64,000 nucleotides of DNA from Epilithonimonas sp. JDS (GTDB lineage: Bacteria > Bacteroidota > Bacteroidia > Flavobacteriales > Weeksellaceae), in contig NZ_JAJSAX010000005.1 of the NCBI RefSeq assembly GCF_021261315.1, forward strand, positions 1 through 64,000, in the 5' to 3' direction. The position numbers and the translations under genes were made by a program. The notes beneath the pieces are model-generated. The model ran no database searches, was not told where the DNA came from, and saw nothing but the letters and a program-made list of their open reading frames with translations. Positions 54,044 to 62,956 of this stretch are shown piece by piece. Positions within the stretch are counted from its first letter, which is position 1; every line of letters starts with the position of its first letter.

Positions 54044-54772
54044 TTAGCGAGGCATTGTGAATTTTAGTTTTGCGAAGGCTTTGTACTCCGGGGTGTTTTT
54101 GTCCAGGATTGTGGAGATGTAGGTTTTGGCGAGGTTGAAGGTGTCTACCAGATTGTTTCCGGAGGTGTACATTATTGTGTTGCGTCTGCCTCTTGCCATG
54201 TTGAGGGGGAAGTAGGTGTCAGCTACCTGCTGGGTGGTCTGCATCATCTGGTCTTTCTCGCCCTGAAGGGTCGCAATCTGATATTCTGTTTCGTTGGGCG
54301 CATAGTCTGGCGTGTTCTGAAGCAGCTCTATCAACTGGGCAAAATTGTTGGTGCGCTGGTCATAACTCAACTGGGAAACGGAATGGCTGTTTGGCTCTGT
54401 TGCCGGTGGGATGGGTGCTGCAGGTGGGTTTTTTCTGCCGCCTTTTAGTTTTCTTGAGATGGTCATGAAATCTTCCATCTGTGCCTCGGTTACGCCTTTG
54501 GTTGTTTTGTAGGCTTTTTGAAGTTTAGTCAGTTTTTTGTTGATGGGAGAGAAGACTGCTTCTCTGGCATTGACTGCGGAAGTGTAGGGTGGCAGTGCGG
54601 CATTGATCTCTTCCTGTTGTGTAAATGCTTCGGTGTAAAGGGTCTGAAGTTTTTTCAATTCCAGATCGGGATTGCTTGGTTTGTAGAGGGCGCCGAGATC
54701 TGTAACGTAGGAATTGAATAGGTTTGCGTTGGCCACATTTTTTGCGTGACCTGTTTCGGATGTTGAACTCAT
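54044..54772 (-). CDS. Hypothetical protein beside the minisatellite
   Basis: A 242-residue soluble protein that I do not recognise. It is mostly helical, with a proline-rich break at ~135-146 (NPPAAPIPPATEP) dividing two helical halves; the first half has a coiled-coil look (LDLELKKLQTLYTEAF region, then KKLTKLQKAYKTTKGV). No signal peptide, catalytic motif or membrane segment is seen. It stands alone between the 21-bp array and the TIR gene and is on the strand where the array is open, but nothing links them directly. Confidence 0.6.
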   Translation of the reverse strand: MSSTSETGHAKNVANANLFNSYVTDLGALYKPSNPDLELKKLQTLYTEAFTQQEEINAALPPYTSAVNAREAVFSPINKKLTKLQKAYKTTKGVTEAQMEDFMTISRKLKGGRKNPPAAPIPPATEPNSHSVSQLSYDQRTNNFAQLIELLQNTPDYAPNETEYQIATLQGEKDQMMQTTQQVADTYFPLNMARGRRNTIMYTSGNNLVDTFNLAKTYISTILDKNTPEYKAFAKLKFTMPR

Positions 54773-54882
54773 TTGTATTGTTTTTAATTGTTTATTGAAA
54801 CAAATATAAAATTAATATTGAATACAAATGATTGTTCGATAAAATTTTTTGTGGAAAAGATATTATGTTAAATAAAATACTT

Positions 54883-54905
54883 AACCCTCGCTGGGGGCGA
54901 GGGTT
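54883..54905. repeat. GC-rich hairpin after the TIR gene
   Basis: AACCCTCGC and GCGAGGGTT around TGGGG. A weak terminator at best on the minus strand; a dispersed repeat is the alternative. Confidence 0.55.
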
Positions 54906-54939
54906 TGGTTATTGTGAGTTCGGATTGGAAATATCTAAA

Positions 54940-55788
54940 TTAGCCGTATGGATTTGTAGGACGATTCCTTTTATAATTTTCTTTAATATATATTATAGCC
55001 CTTTCTAGTCTTGTTATAGCAGATTCTAAGTCTTTATTTTCAAAAGTTGCTTCTTCCGGAATTGAAGATATTACCATTTTCAAATTTCTAAAACCAAACT
55101 CTAAATCTCTCATTACCCTACCATCAATTGAATTGTTTTGATTCATTTCTTTCAAAATAATTGAAATATATTGTGGTGGAAGTATCATTTCAGGGTTACG
55201 GAGAATTTTAAATTGCTCTCTAGTCAATTCTAGAATTTCTTCCATTGCTTCATTTGCCTTATTTTCATTTACTTCACTACTATTTGTATCAGTTCTGATC
55301 GATGATTCACTTAATAGAGGATCAAGTTTAGTCTTTAATTTTTCATACCAAACATCGAAAGTTGGCTTTAATTTATTATCATCTAACTTTTCTTTGCCTA
55401 AAGCATTATTAATACTTAAAACCAATTTTAACAAATCCTTTTTTTCATATAAAGTAGATTGGAATTGTAGTAAAGGGCTTTTTTTAAGATCGGATGGTTT
55501 TAGACCGAATAGAAAGGGGGAGACATTTGATGTGCTGAATGCTTTTGATAGCGCTCCTGCCTCAAAATTTAACCACGGAGCATCAATGTTTTGAGGTGTA
55601 ACACAAAGAATTCCAAATGAAGAATCTTCTAATTCTTTTGCTATATCAATACTCCATCTCACCCCTTTATCAATATCTTCCGATGAAACATATGGTTCAA
55701 CTGACTGAATTACGAATGGTAACCATTCCCTTAATTCTAAGGCTACTTTATGGCTTAATTCACCAGACCAACTTAAAAATACTTTCAT
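54940..55788 (-). CDS. TIR-domain protein
   Basis: A 282-residue protein whose first ~130 residues are a TIR domain: MKVFLSWSGELSHKVALELR opens it, and GILCVTPQNIDAPWLNFEAG leads to the putative catalytic Glu76. Bacterial TIR domains of this kind hydrolyse NAD or make cyclic ADP-ribose signals in antiphage systems. The C-terminal ~150 residues are helical with no recognised domain. It lies 67 bp downstream of the nuclease gene on the same strand, and the pair probably forms one operon. An antiphage role is inference. Confidence 0.88.
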   Translation of the reverse strand: MKVFLSWSGELSHKVALELREWLPFVIQSVEPYVSSEDIDKGVRWSIDIAKELEDSSFGILCVTPQNIDAPWLNFEAGALSKAFSTSNVSPFLFGLKPSDLKKSPLLQFQSTLYEKKDLLKLVLSINNALGKEKLDDNKLKPTFDVWYEKLKTKLDPLLSESSIRTDTNSSEVNENKANEAMEEILELTREQFKILRNPEMILPPQYISIILKEMNQNNSIDGRVMRDLEFGFRNLKMVISSIPEEATFENKDLESAITRLERAIIYIKENYKRNRPTNPYG

Positions 55789-55855
55789 TGTTATTATTTT
55801 TTTTAATTTTATGGATTAATAGTAAGTAAAATTCAATTCTAAAATTTATAGTAAA

Positions 55856-56926
55856 CTATTCATAATTATTAACAGTCGCCAACAACTCAGTTTTGAAATT
55901 ATAAATATCATCCAAAGACGTAATCAGTTTTTTCTCGCCGTTGTCTTTTCCGTTGTTAAAGACTTCAACATATTTGTTTGACGAATTAAAATGTAAACGG
56001 CAGATTGGCTTGCGGTTGTTATCATCTAACAAAATCCCAAAGTAAGATTGCGTGTCTCTGAAAGCAATGCGCGACGCTGGTAATACTTCTCTTAAAATTG
56101 CTTTTATGATTTGAGAACCTTCGATTTCTTCTTCAGTTGTTATGAATTTGGGAGTTTCTACATTTTCGTCGATTGGCTGTGTTTGCTCAACTGACTTTGG
56201 AATACTTTCGTTAATGTTCAAGGCATTTTTCAATCTGAAACTAATCGATTCATTGATAGAATTTGAGAATGCTTTCTTGGTGTATTCTCGGAAAGCTACC
56301 ATTCTGGATGCTGTGAGAGGTTTGTCAAAAAATCTGTTTACCAGAAGTTTTACAATCTCATCAGATGGTTCCTGAAGTTCTTTTTCAAATTCGTTTCTGA
56401 TGGCTTTGATGTATTTCAACGCTTCTGCCGAATCCAGGATTTCTTCTAAGTTGTAACCTGTTTTGGAAAACTTTTCTAATATTTTTAGGCTCGAATCTTT
56501 CAAGTTAGATAAGTCCAAAGTGAAGAATGGTTTTTCGTCCATTATGTTTGGCTTCTCCAGATCTGCATAGAAATTATATTGATGCCCGTTTGTCAAGACA
56601 CCAAAACGGGATTTCGAAACGTGATAATATCTGTGAAGCTGGGAATTGTGGGCATCCACTTTTTCTTTCCAATGTTTGCATTCAATGATTAAAATTGGTT
56701 CGCCATCTCTTTTGATCACGTAATCTATTTTCTCTCCTTTCTTTGTTCCGATATCGCAAATGAATTCGGGAATGACTTCTGTCGGATTGAAAATATCGTA
56801 ACCCATTATCTGAATGAACGGCATTACGAAAGCGTTTTTTGTAGCTTCTTCGGTGTTGATTTGGTCTTTCAGCGAGTCAACTCTCTGATGTAATTGTTCC
56901 AGCTTTAATTTTAAGTCTGCTTCCAT
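55856..56926 (-). CDS. HsdR-N-like PD-(D/E)XK nuclease
   Basis: A 356-residue protein like the HSDR_N group of stand-alone nuclease domains. The nuclease core is at ~25-120: Asp68 in EKIDYVIKRDG and the ECK motif Glu82/Lys84 in ILIIECKHWKEKV, then FGVLTNGHQYNFYADL. No helicase follows, unlike full HsdR. The C-terminal ~130 residues form a separate beta domain (SYFGILLDDNNRKPICRLHF). It is the first gene of a two-gene unit with the TIR protein. It may act on phage DNA or in DNA sensing; the role is not established. Confidence 0.8.
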   Translation of the reverse strand: MEADLKLKLEQLHQRVDSLKDQINTEEATKNAFVMPFIQIMGYDIFNPTEVIPEFICDIGTKKGEKIDYVIKRDGEPILIIECKHWKEKVDAHNSQLHRYYHVSKSRFGVLTNGHQYNFYADLEKPNIMDEKPFFTLDLSNLKDSSLKILEKFSKTGYNLEEILDSAEALKYIKAIRNEFEKELQEPSDEIVKLLVNRFFDKPLTASRMVAFREYTKKAFSNSINESISFRLKNALNINESIPKSVEQTQPIDENVETPKFITTEEEIEGSQIIKAILREVLPASRIAFRDTQSYFGILLDDNNRKPICRLHFNSSNKYVEVFNNGKDNGEKKLITSLDDIYNFKTELLATVNNYE

Positions 56927-57152
56927 AGTTTGATTAGTTTAATGTGAATTTAGTTTTAAATAAATCTAAATTTATTTTCGGTAAATATAAATATTTAACA
57001 ACCAAATCCTAATTATTTTATTTATGTTGTATTAAATTCCTAATTATTTAATAAATATGGTTTTAATAATGTCAAATCTATCCTAAATATTTCAAATTAT
57101 TTTACGGATATCCGTATTGTTGAAAATATGTAATTGGTTCGATGCTGAAACG

Positions 57153-57175
57153 CTTCGACTCCGCTCAGCGTGACA
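57153..57175. repeat. Single REP-like arm (family A)
   Basis: CTTCGACTCCGCTCAGCGTG and following bases, with no inverse partner. The gene-free stretch 56927-57496 otherwise holds AT-rich DNA with no ORF I can support. Confidence 0.7.
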
Positions 57176-57496
57176 GTGCTTGAGCTACTGGGCTGATTTC
57201 GTTTAAGAGAGTATGGCAAAGGTTGGTTGCGGCAAATTTCAGCCACCGTTACTTTGGGAGTTGAATTGTGAAAGTTGGTTATAAGAATTGCAGTTTGAAT
57301 CTGTGTATTCTGCAGAAATCGCGAAGTGTCATTGGTTGTTTGTTTTTTCGAATATAACTGATTGGGTTTAAATAAACTAATACCGGAAAAAAGAAATTAG
57401 AACAAGTCTTGATTCTTCAAAATGCCGATGATCATTCATAAATTGGTTTGCGATGGCACAAATTCTGATAGGTAGACGGTATCAAATTACAAAACT

Positions 57497-57904
57497 ATGG
57501 CACTAGAATTACAATTGGCACATTGCGATGCTTGCAACGGATACTATTCTTCTACAGTACTAAATCCGAGAGATCTCAACCATCCTGATATTATCGATCA
57601 TTACTTCTATCACGGCGAACCGTGGTTTACGCTGGATAAAAAGACGTTTGACCATTCGGTGGATCATCAGGAGGATAACGTGCGGATTGTGGATTTTGAG
57701 GAGCACATCAAAGATGATCAAAGCTATTGCACGTGCGCCCACAAAGCGAAGTCGAGAAAAGATTATCTCTATCATCTGACTCCGAATCTGAACACACAGA
57801 AGAAAGCAATCAAAGAATATATTGATCAGGATATTTATTTCTATGATCTGTACATCACTTCCAATAATTTTCATCAGGACATCCCGACAAGGCAGGCCAT
57901 CTAG
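57497..57904 (+). CDS. Hypothetical protein
   Basis: A 135-residue protein of unknown family, rich in His, Asp and Tyr. Cysteines come in two pairs, CDACNGYY (~10) and YCTCAHK (~78), which could hold a metal. No signal peptide or membrane segment is present. It precedes the SemiSWEET gene by ~90 bp on the same strand. Confidence 0.55.
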   Translation: MALELQLAHCDACNGYYSSTVLNPRDLNHPDIIDHYFYHGEPWFTLDKKTFDHSVDHQEDNVRIVDFEEHIKDDQSYCTCAHKAKSRKDYLYHLTPNLNTQKKAIKEYIDQDIYFYDLYITSNNFHQDIPTRQAI

Positions 57905-57994
57905 CAATGATATTTGCAGAAAGTACTTCCAAATTATCATCAGCGGCGGGTTGGTATGATAATTTCAAAGTTTGATTCAACTTTAAAAGCGGAT

Positions 57995-58258
57995 ATGGAG
58001 GAAGGAAAATTTATGCAAATCCTGGGATGGGTAGCAACGGTGACGGCAATGGCGATGTACTTCTCGTACATCCCGCAGATCTCTCACAACCTCGATGGCG
58101 ACAAAGGCGACTGGCTGCAGCCGCTGGTGGCAGCCATCAACTGCAGTCTGTGGGTGACTTACGGTTTTATGAAAAAGCCGAAGCGGGACTGGCCGATTGT
58201 GGTGGCGAATTCTCCCGGAATCTTTTTTGGCTTGTTCGCTTTTGCCACGGCGATTTAA
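57995..58258 (+). CDS. SemiSWEET sugar transporter
   Basis: An 87-residue protein with three membrane helices, the SemiSWEET (PQ-loop/MtN3) unit that works as a dimer to carry sugars. Features: YFSYIPQISHNL (PQ motif, ~27-33), LVAAINCSLWVTYGF (~50-64) and PIVVANSPGIFFGLF. An ATG six codons later (58013), with GGAGGAAGGA upstream, is a possible start; the earlier frame from 57914 is unlikely. Confidence 0.85.
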   Translation: MEEGKFMQILGWVATVTAMAMYFSYIPQISHNLDGDKGDWLQPLVAAINCSLWVTYGFMKKPKRDWPIVVANSPGIFFGLFAFATAI

Positions 58259-58323
58259 TTTCGGGAAATCTTTTGTAGTGGCTCAATTTGTGTAATAAGG
58301 CTAATACCAAAAATGAAATCAAT

Positions 58324-58734
58324 ATGTACAAGAAAATACTTGCAGGTCTGGGCGGCGCAATTGCCCTGAACCTTTTACACGAAATCGTGAGGCACAACTT
58401 CGACAACGTTCCGGAAGTAAATAAAGTGGGAGAGGAAGCTCTGAACAAAGCTCTGGATACAGTGGATATGAAAATCACAGATCACGATCAGCTTTACGCC
58501 GCGACACTTGCGGGAGACGTCATCAGCAATGGCATCTATTACGCTAGTACTGCGACGAGTGGTTTCAATCTTGTTTCGGGTGTGGCGGCCGGAGTAGGCG
58601 CGGTGATGCTCCCGAAAAATATGGGACTGGATGACTCGCCTGTTGCGGAGACCACTCAGAAGAAGCTGATGACCGTTGGCTATTATCTCTTCGGGGCCGT
58701 CGTCACAAAACTGATTTATGACAAAATAAAATAG
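58324..58734 (+). CDS. Hypothetical membrane-associated protein
   Basis: A 136-residue protein started at the ATG giving MYKKILAGLGGAIALNLLHE. There are glycine-rich hydrophobic stretches at the N-terminus, at ~60-90 (TSGFNLVSGVAAGVGAVMLP) and at the C-terminus (VGYYLFGAVVTKLIY), which look like amphipathic or membrane helices. No known domain. It follows the SemiSWEET gene by 65 bp and ends in a terminator. Confidence 0.65.
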   Translation: MYKKILAGLGGAIALNLLHEIVRHNFDNVPEVNKVGEEALNKALDTVDMKITDHDQLYAATLAGDVISNGIYYASTATSGFNLVSGVAAGVGAVMLPKNMGLDDSPVAETTQKKLMTVGYYLFGAVVTKLIYDKIK

Positions 58735-58740
58735 AAGATC

Positions 58741-58773
58741 AAAAAATCTCTGGCAGGCACCAGAGATTTTTTT
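58741..58773. terminator. Bidirectional terminator
   Basis: AAATCTCTGG/CCAGAGATTT stem between convergent genes; A and T runs on both sides. Confidence 0.85.
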
Positions 58774-59143
58774 ATTTTATGGATTCGATAAGGTCGTAAT
58801 TCAATACCGCAAACATCAGAATGAAATGAACAAAATCATGTTCTACTTCTTTCCTGTTGATGAGCTTTTTCCTGTAATGATAGGAGGAAAATACTTTAAT
58901 TAATTTTTGGTATTTAAACAAATTTTCTCCTCTCAGATACATATTGATGTTGCCATCTTTCTTTTTGATCAGTTGGTCGTCCAGTGTACGAACTTTGAAA
59001 AGAACTTCACATAATTTGTGATTGACGCCGTTTTTAACCGAGTATCTTTCTACGATATTAATTTTGAATGCGTCCAGTACAATGTTGTTAAAGACGATGT
59101 TAGAGCCTGCTTCCTGGGTGTTGAGCTCAAGCGAGTAATTCAT
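58772..59143 (-). CDS. Hypothetical protein
   Basis: A 123-residue soluble protein with no family I recognise. Mixed alpha/beta: strands at the N-terminus (SNIVFNNIVLDAFKINIVE) and a helix with histidines at the end (VEHDFVHFILMFAVLNYD). The stop lies just inside the shared terminator. It has no partner gene on its strand. Confidence 0.55.
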   Translation of the reverse strand: MNYSLELNTQEAGSNIVFNNIVLDAFKINIVERYSVKNGVNHKLCEVLFKVRTLDDQLIKKKDGNINMYLRGENLFKYQKLIKVFSSYHYRKKLINRKEVEHDFVHFILMFAVLNYDLIESIK

Positions 59144-59427
59144 GAATTTTAATTGTTCTGCAAATCTATAAAAAGGAAACGCTAAAAAAAAGTCTAGATT
59201 AATAAATTATGAATATTATTCAATTAATTTATAACAGTTTTGGCAAAAGTTTGATATGAATGTGGAAATCGTATCAGAAATCTTTTATTTGTTGGAAATT
59301 GGTAATGAAATTTGCAATTATGGCTTTTCAGTATTTTAAAAATTTTCTTCTCATGTATATTAATAGAATTGAATTTGAGAAAGAAGTTGCTTCAAGTCGA
59401 TGAAATTAAACCTCAGTTCGTTTTCCA

Positions 59428-59580
59428 CTATTTCAGAATTGAGGGCAAGATAAAATCCTTTACAATTCTCTCGGCTTGCGGATGTCCGTAACGTTTGTTG
59501 TAAGCTTTTGAAGTGATAATGTTGACGATTGGAAGATCTTTGAGCATGAGGAATTCGTTACCGCCGTTTCCTGCATTTCA
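59428..59580 (-). pseudogene. C-terminal remnant of a serine hydrolase (beta-lactamase family) gene
   Basis: In the 494-bp gap, the minus strand has ~48 codons ending in TAG whose product reads GNGGNEFLMLKDLPIVNIIT and on to an ERIVKDFILPSILK end. This matches the usual C-terminus of class C beta-lactamase-like serine hydrolases (GNGGQ motif, then a valine/isoleucine strand and the closing helix). The catalytic SxxK and YxN regions are missing and the frame is cut by TGA upstream, so it is a fragment. The rest of the gap 59144-59427 shows nothing else. Confidence 0.7.
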
Positions 59581-59581
59581 A

Positions 59582-59622
59582 TAAAAAACCTCGCTCCAAC
59601 TATTTGAAACAAGGTTTGATTT
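59582..59622 (-). terminator. Terminator of the subtilase gene
   Basis: AAACCT and AGGTTT, ~20 bases apart, with Ts after the stem on the minus strand. Confidence 0.55.
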
Positions 59623-59637
59623 TTAGAAGACTAAAAA

Positions 59638-61245
59638 TTATTCTTTAATAAATTTCTCTATCAATTCCTGATCTCCGGTCTTAACTTTTACCAGGTAATT
59701 TCCTTTTGCAAGTTGAGAAACATTGATGTTTTTTTTAGTTTCAGTTTTGATTAATCTTCCTAAAACATCATAAATTTCAACAGATTTTATAGGCTTGTCA
59801 GATGAAATACTAAGGACATCCTTTGTTGGATTGGGATATATTTTCATCTGGGTTTTTTGAAGGTCTTTTACCGCAAGAGTCTGGTAAGTTTTGTAAAAAT
59901 TAAAAATACCATAACCCATTTGTGGAGAGGTGTTTGGGTAAAGAGATGCATTTTGTCTCAGTTTATTTTTGATCTCTTCTCTTGATGTTGTTTTGAGCAA
60001 TGATTGCAGCAAGCATGCAACGCCACCCGCGGCCAAAGGATTGGAAAGCGAGGTTCCGGAAGCTTGCGTTACCTGATTCCCAAATACGGTGTAAGTATCA
60101 GTTCCTCTGGCGCTTCCATCAGGTTTTACGACGCCTGCAGAGTTGGGACCGTAAGAAGAAAAAGTTGAAACATTACCCTGATTTGTCACCGCACCAATTG
60201 TGAAAACTTTCGCATTATCTGCAGGTGTTGAGATATAATGCCATGCTGCTGCTCCGCTATTACCTGCTGAAACAGTCAGGAAAATGCCTTTTTCAGCGGC
60301 AATTTGTGCACCTCTTGCGATGAATGAAGTTGTTCCGTTCATATCAGCATAGGTGTAATCATACCGGCTGTCATCAAAATCTGTGTAACCCAAAGAAGTA
60401 GAAATGACATCTACACCTTTTCTGTCAGCTTCCTCTGCTGCTTCTATCCAATAAAGTTCTTCTTCTGGGATTTCATTGGCGCCATCTTCGCTGGCGTACA
60501 GATAGAAATCGGCATCCGGAGCACTTCCCACAAATTGATTATCGAGAAATCCACCAATGGTTCCAAGACAGATTGATCCGTGTGTATTTAAAGAAGTATT
60601 ATAAATGTCTGTGCTTTTATCAATGAAATTGAAACCGCCTTTGATTTGTCCGTTATCACGTAGTCTTTTATAAGCATTTCCTGTATTGACAGTAGGAAAT
60701 CCGGTGTCAATTACGGCAATCGTCATTCCAGCTCCTGTAAAACCAGCCACGTGAAGTGCACGGATATTAACCTGATTAATCTGATTGAGTCCACTACCAT
60801 AATTAAAAGTGGTTAAGCCATCTTTGCCAGCGAATTCCTGATTAAACTCTTTGAATTTCTCAATTTTTTCCTGTCGTTTTCCACCGTTTGGATTTTTAAC
60901 AAAACTTTCCACGTGATCCACAAAACTTTGTTCAGCTAAAGTTTGAATCTGAGATGAAGTAGCATTTACCGCCACACCATTGAGCCATTTTGAATAGTCA
61001 GTCACATCAAATCCAAGATTCTGAATATTAGCAATATAACTTTGTTCAATGGGCGCATCCTGGTCTGAGAGCGCAATTCCCAAATTTGTTCTTCTGTCCA
61101 GTGATTTCTGTGTCAGCTCCGATAATGGATTAGAATAAAAAGCCGCTTTGTTGGGTTTGTCCTTGAAGAAAACAAAAACTAATTCGGTTTGAGCTGTGGC
61201 TATCAAAGAAAAGCTAACCGATAAAATTGTAAAGATTTTTCTCAC
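59638..61245 (-). CDS. Secreted subtilase (S8) with T9SS sorting domain
   Basis: A 535-residue serine protease. The signal peptide ends LIATAQ; a ~130-residue pro-region follows; the S8 domain has the triad Asp180 (IAVIDTGFP), His222 (NTHGSICLG) and Ser399 (ASGTSLSNPLAAG), with oxyanion Asn329 in SAGNS. The last ~75 residues are a T9SS type A sorting domain (KIYPNPTKDVLSI, then LAKGNYLVKVKTG). It should be exported to digest protein outside the cell. The start is GTG, in a good context before the signal peptide. Confidence 0.94.
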   Translation of the reverse strand: MRKIFTILSVSFSLIATAQTELVFVFFKDKPNKAAFYSNPLSELTQKSLDRRTNLGIALSDQDAPIEQSYIANIQNLGFDVTDYSKWLNGVAVNATSSQIQTLAEQSFVDHVESFVKNPNGGKRQEKIEKFKEFNQEFAGKDGLTTFNYGSGLNQINQVNIRALHVAGFTGAGMTIAVIDTGFPTVNTGNAYKRLRDNGQIKGGFNFIDKSTDIYNTSLNTHGSICLGTIGGFLDNQFVGSAPDADFYLYASEDGANEIPEEELYWIEAAEEADRKGVDVISTSLGYTDFDDSRYDYTYADMNGTTSFIARGAQIAAEKGIFLTVSAGNSGAAAWHYISTPADNAKVFTIGAVTNQGNVSTFSSYGPNSAGVVKPDGSARGTDTYTVFGNQVTQASGTSLSNPLAAGGVACLLQSLLKTTSREEIKNKLRQNASLYPNTSPQMGYGIFNFYKTYQTLAVKDLQKTQMKIYPNPTKDVLSISSDKPIKSVEIYDVLGRLIKTETKKNINVSQLAKGNYLVKVKTGDQELIEKFIKE

Positions 61246-61331
61246 GTTTCGGGAAATTTGATTTTTTAAACTGATAAATAAATGTAAATTTACAAAATAA
61301 TGTTTTTGCTTTTGAAATCGGTTTCAAGAAA

Positions 61332-61339
61332 TATTTTTG
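61332..61339 (+). promoter_or_regulatory. Promoter of the DegT gene
   Basis: TATTTTTG with TTG at 61313-61315, 16 bp apart, ~50 bp before the start. Confidence 0.6.
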
Positions 61340-61388
61340 CTAATATTCATAACGGTTTTAAAAGCCTTTTAATAATAAATATTTGATT

Positions 61389-62516
61389 ATGAAGAAAATC
61401 CAGATGGTTGATTTACAAAGCCAGTACTATAAAATAAAAAGTGAAGTTGACAATGCAGTTCTGAATGTGATGGATTCTGCGGCTTTTATAAATGGTCCGG
61501 AAGTCAAATCTTTCCAGGCAGATCTGGAAAATTATTTGGATGTAAAACATGTGATTCCCTGTGCAAACGGGACAGATGCACTTCAAATTGCTTTGATGGC
61601 TTTGGATCTTCAGGAAGGTGATGAAGTTATTACAGCAGATTTTACCTTTGCAGCAACCGTAGAAGTGATTCATTTATTAAAATTAAAATCAGTTTTAGTT
61701 GATGTTGATTATGATACTTTCACGATTGATACTGAGGCAATCAAAAAAGCAATCACGCCAAAAACTAAGGCAATTATTCCGGTTCATATTTTTGGACAAT
61801 GTGCCAATATGGAAGAAATTCTGAAAATCGCTAAAGAACATAATCTTTTCGTTGTAGAAGATAATGCACAGGCAATTGGCTCCGACTTTATTTTCTCAAA
61901 TGGAACGGAGAAAAAATCCGGAACGATGGGAACAATTGGAACGACATCATTTTTTCCTTCCAAAAATCTTGGCTGCTACGGCGATGGTGGCGCAATTTTC
62001 ACAGACGATGATGCGTTGGCTCACAGACTCAGAGGAATTGTAAACCACGGAATGTACGAGCGTTATTATCACGATGAAGTGGGCGTTAATTCCAGATTGG
62101 ACAGCGTTCAGGCAGCAGTTTTGAGAAAAAAACTCCCAAACCTGGATTCTTACAACGAAGCAAGAAGAAAAGCCGCCGATTATTATGACGAAGCTTTTGC
62201 CGGAAACGAAAACATCCTGACGCCGAAAAGAGCAGATTATTCTACGCACGTTTTTCATCAATATACATTGAGAATTACCAACGGAAAACGCAACGAACTT
62301 CAAAAATATCTTACTGAAAAAGAAATTCCTGCAATGATTTATTATCCTGTGGCGCTTAGAAAACAGAAAGCCTATTATCAGGAAAGTGATCCGGCAGATT
62401 TTGTGAATACAGATAAATTGTTGGATGAAGTGATTTCGCTGCCGATGCACACAGAACTCGATGAAGAGCAGTTGAAGTATATTGCGGATTCTGTTTTGGA
62501 GTTTTTTGATAAATAA
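61389..62516 (+). CDS. DegT/DnrJ/EryC1/StrS family aminotransferase
   Basis: A 375-residue PLP enzyme that puts an amino group on a nucleotide-bound keto sugar. Family marks: MVDLQSQYYKIKSEVDNAVL at the start, CANGTDALQIALMAL (~57-71), VVEDNAQAIGSDF (~156), the Schiff-base Lys in FFPSKNLGCYGDGG (~192), and HVFHQYTLRI near the end. The product sugar is unknown. I use the ATG at 61389 in place of a TTG two codons earlier. It is the first of a coupled set leading to galE, suggesting surface polysaccharide or glycan synthesis. Confidence 0.93.
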   Translation: MKKIQMVDLQSQYYKIKSEVDNAVLNVMDSAAFINGPEVKSFQADLENYLDVKHVIPCANGTDALQIALMALDLQEGDEVITADFTFAATVEVIHLLKLKSVLVDVDYDTFTIDTEAIKKAITPKTKAIIPVHIFGQCANMEEILKIAKEHNLFVVEDNAQAIGSDFIFSNGTEKKSGTMGTIGTTSFFPSKNLGCYGDGGAIFTDDDALAHRLRGIVNHGMYERYYHDEVGVNSRLDSVQAAVLRKKLPNLDSYNEARRKAADYYDEAFAGNENILTPKRADYSTHVFHQYTLRITNGKRNELQKYLTEKEIPAMIYYPVALRKQKAYYQESDPADFVNTDKLLDEVISLPMHTELDEEQLKYIADSVLEFFDK

Positions 62517-62941
62517 TGGAAAAAAAACTCTTCAAGAATCTATTTGTTTATGTAATAGTAATAGCAGTTAGTTCTTTTATATTTTTATTTTTTGGTTATG
62601 GACTGATTAGAGAAATAAAACACTTAGAAGCTAATCCTCGTATTGGATTTTTAATATTTGCTATTGCAGTATTTTCTGTTAATTTACTAGGTTTAATATT
62701 ACTTATTAAAAAGTCAGTATTTGCTATCAGAATATTATCATTTTTATACTTGGGCTTCAGCGCAACATTTTTAATTGTATCAGTAAACAAAGTCTTTCGC
62801 AACCAAAGTTTACAAATAAATAATTCTTTAATACCTGTCTTTCTACTTATAATTCTGCCTCTATTAATGTTTTTTTTAATTAATAGATTTAAATTTATTA
62901 AACAATCCTACCAAGAAATAGAAGATATTGGAACAAATTAA
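62516..62941 (+). CDS. Hypothetical membrane protein
   Basis: A 141-residue AT-rich membrane protein with four predicted helices (~8-28, ~40-62, ~67-88, ~98-122). The start shares one base with the DegT stop (TAATG), so translation is coupled. No known domain; it could be a small polytopic protein of the polysaccharide pathway, but nothing in its sequence says so. The next gene is galE after 15 bp. Confidence 0.65.
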   Translation: MEKKLFKNLFVYVIVIAVSSFIFLFFGYGLIREIKHLEANPRIGFLIFAIAVFSVNLLGLILLIKKSVFAIRILSFLYLGFSATFLIVSVNKVFRNQSLQINNSLIPVFLLIILPLLMFFLINRFKFIKQSYQEIEDIGTN

Positions 62942-62956
62942 AAATAAAGTTAAACT

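Noticed and set aside
57914-57994. Longer N-terminus for the SemiSWEET protein
   Set aside because: It starts at TTG and adds a polar tail not found in this 80-90-residue family.
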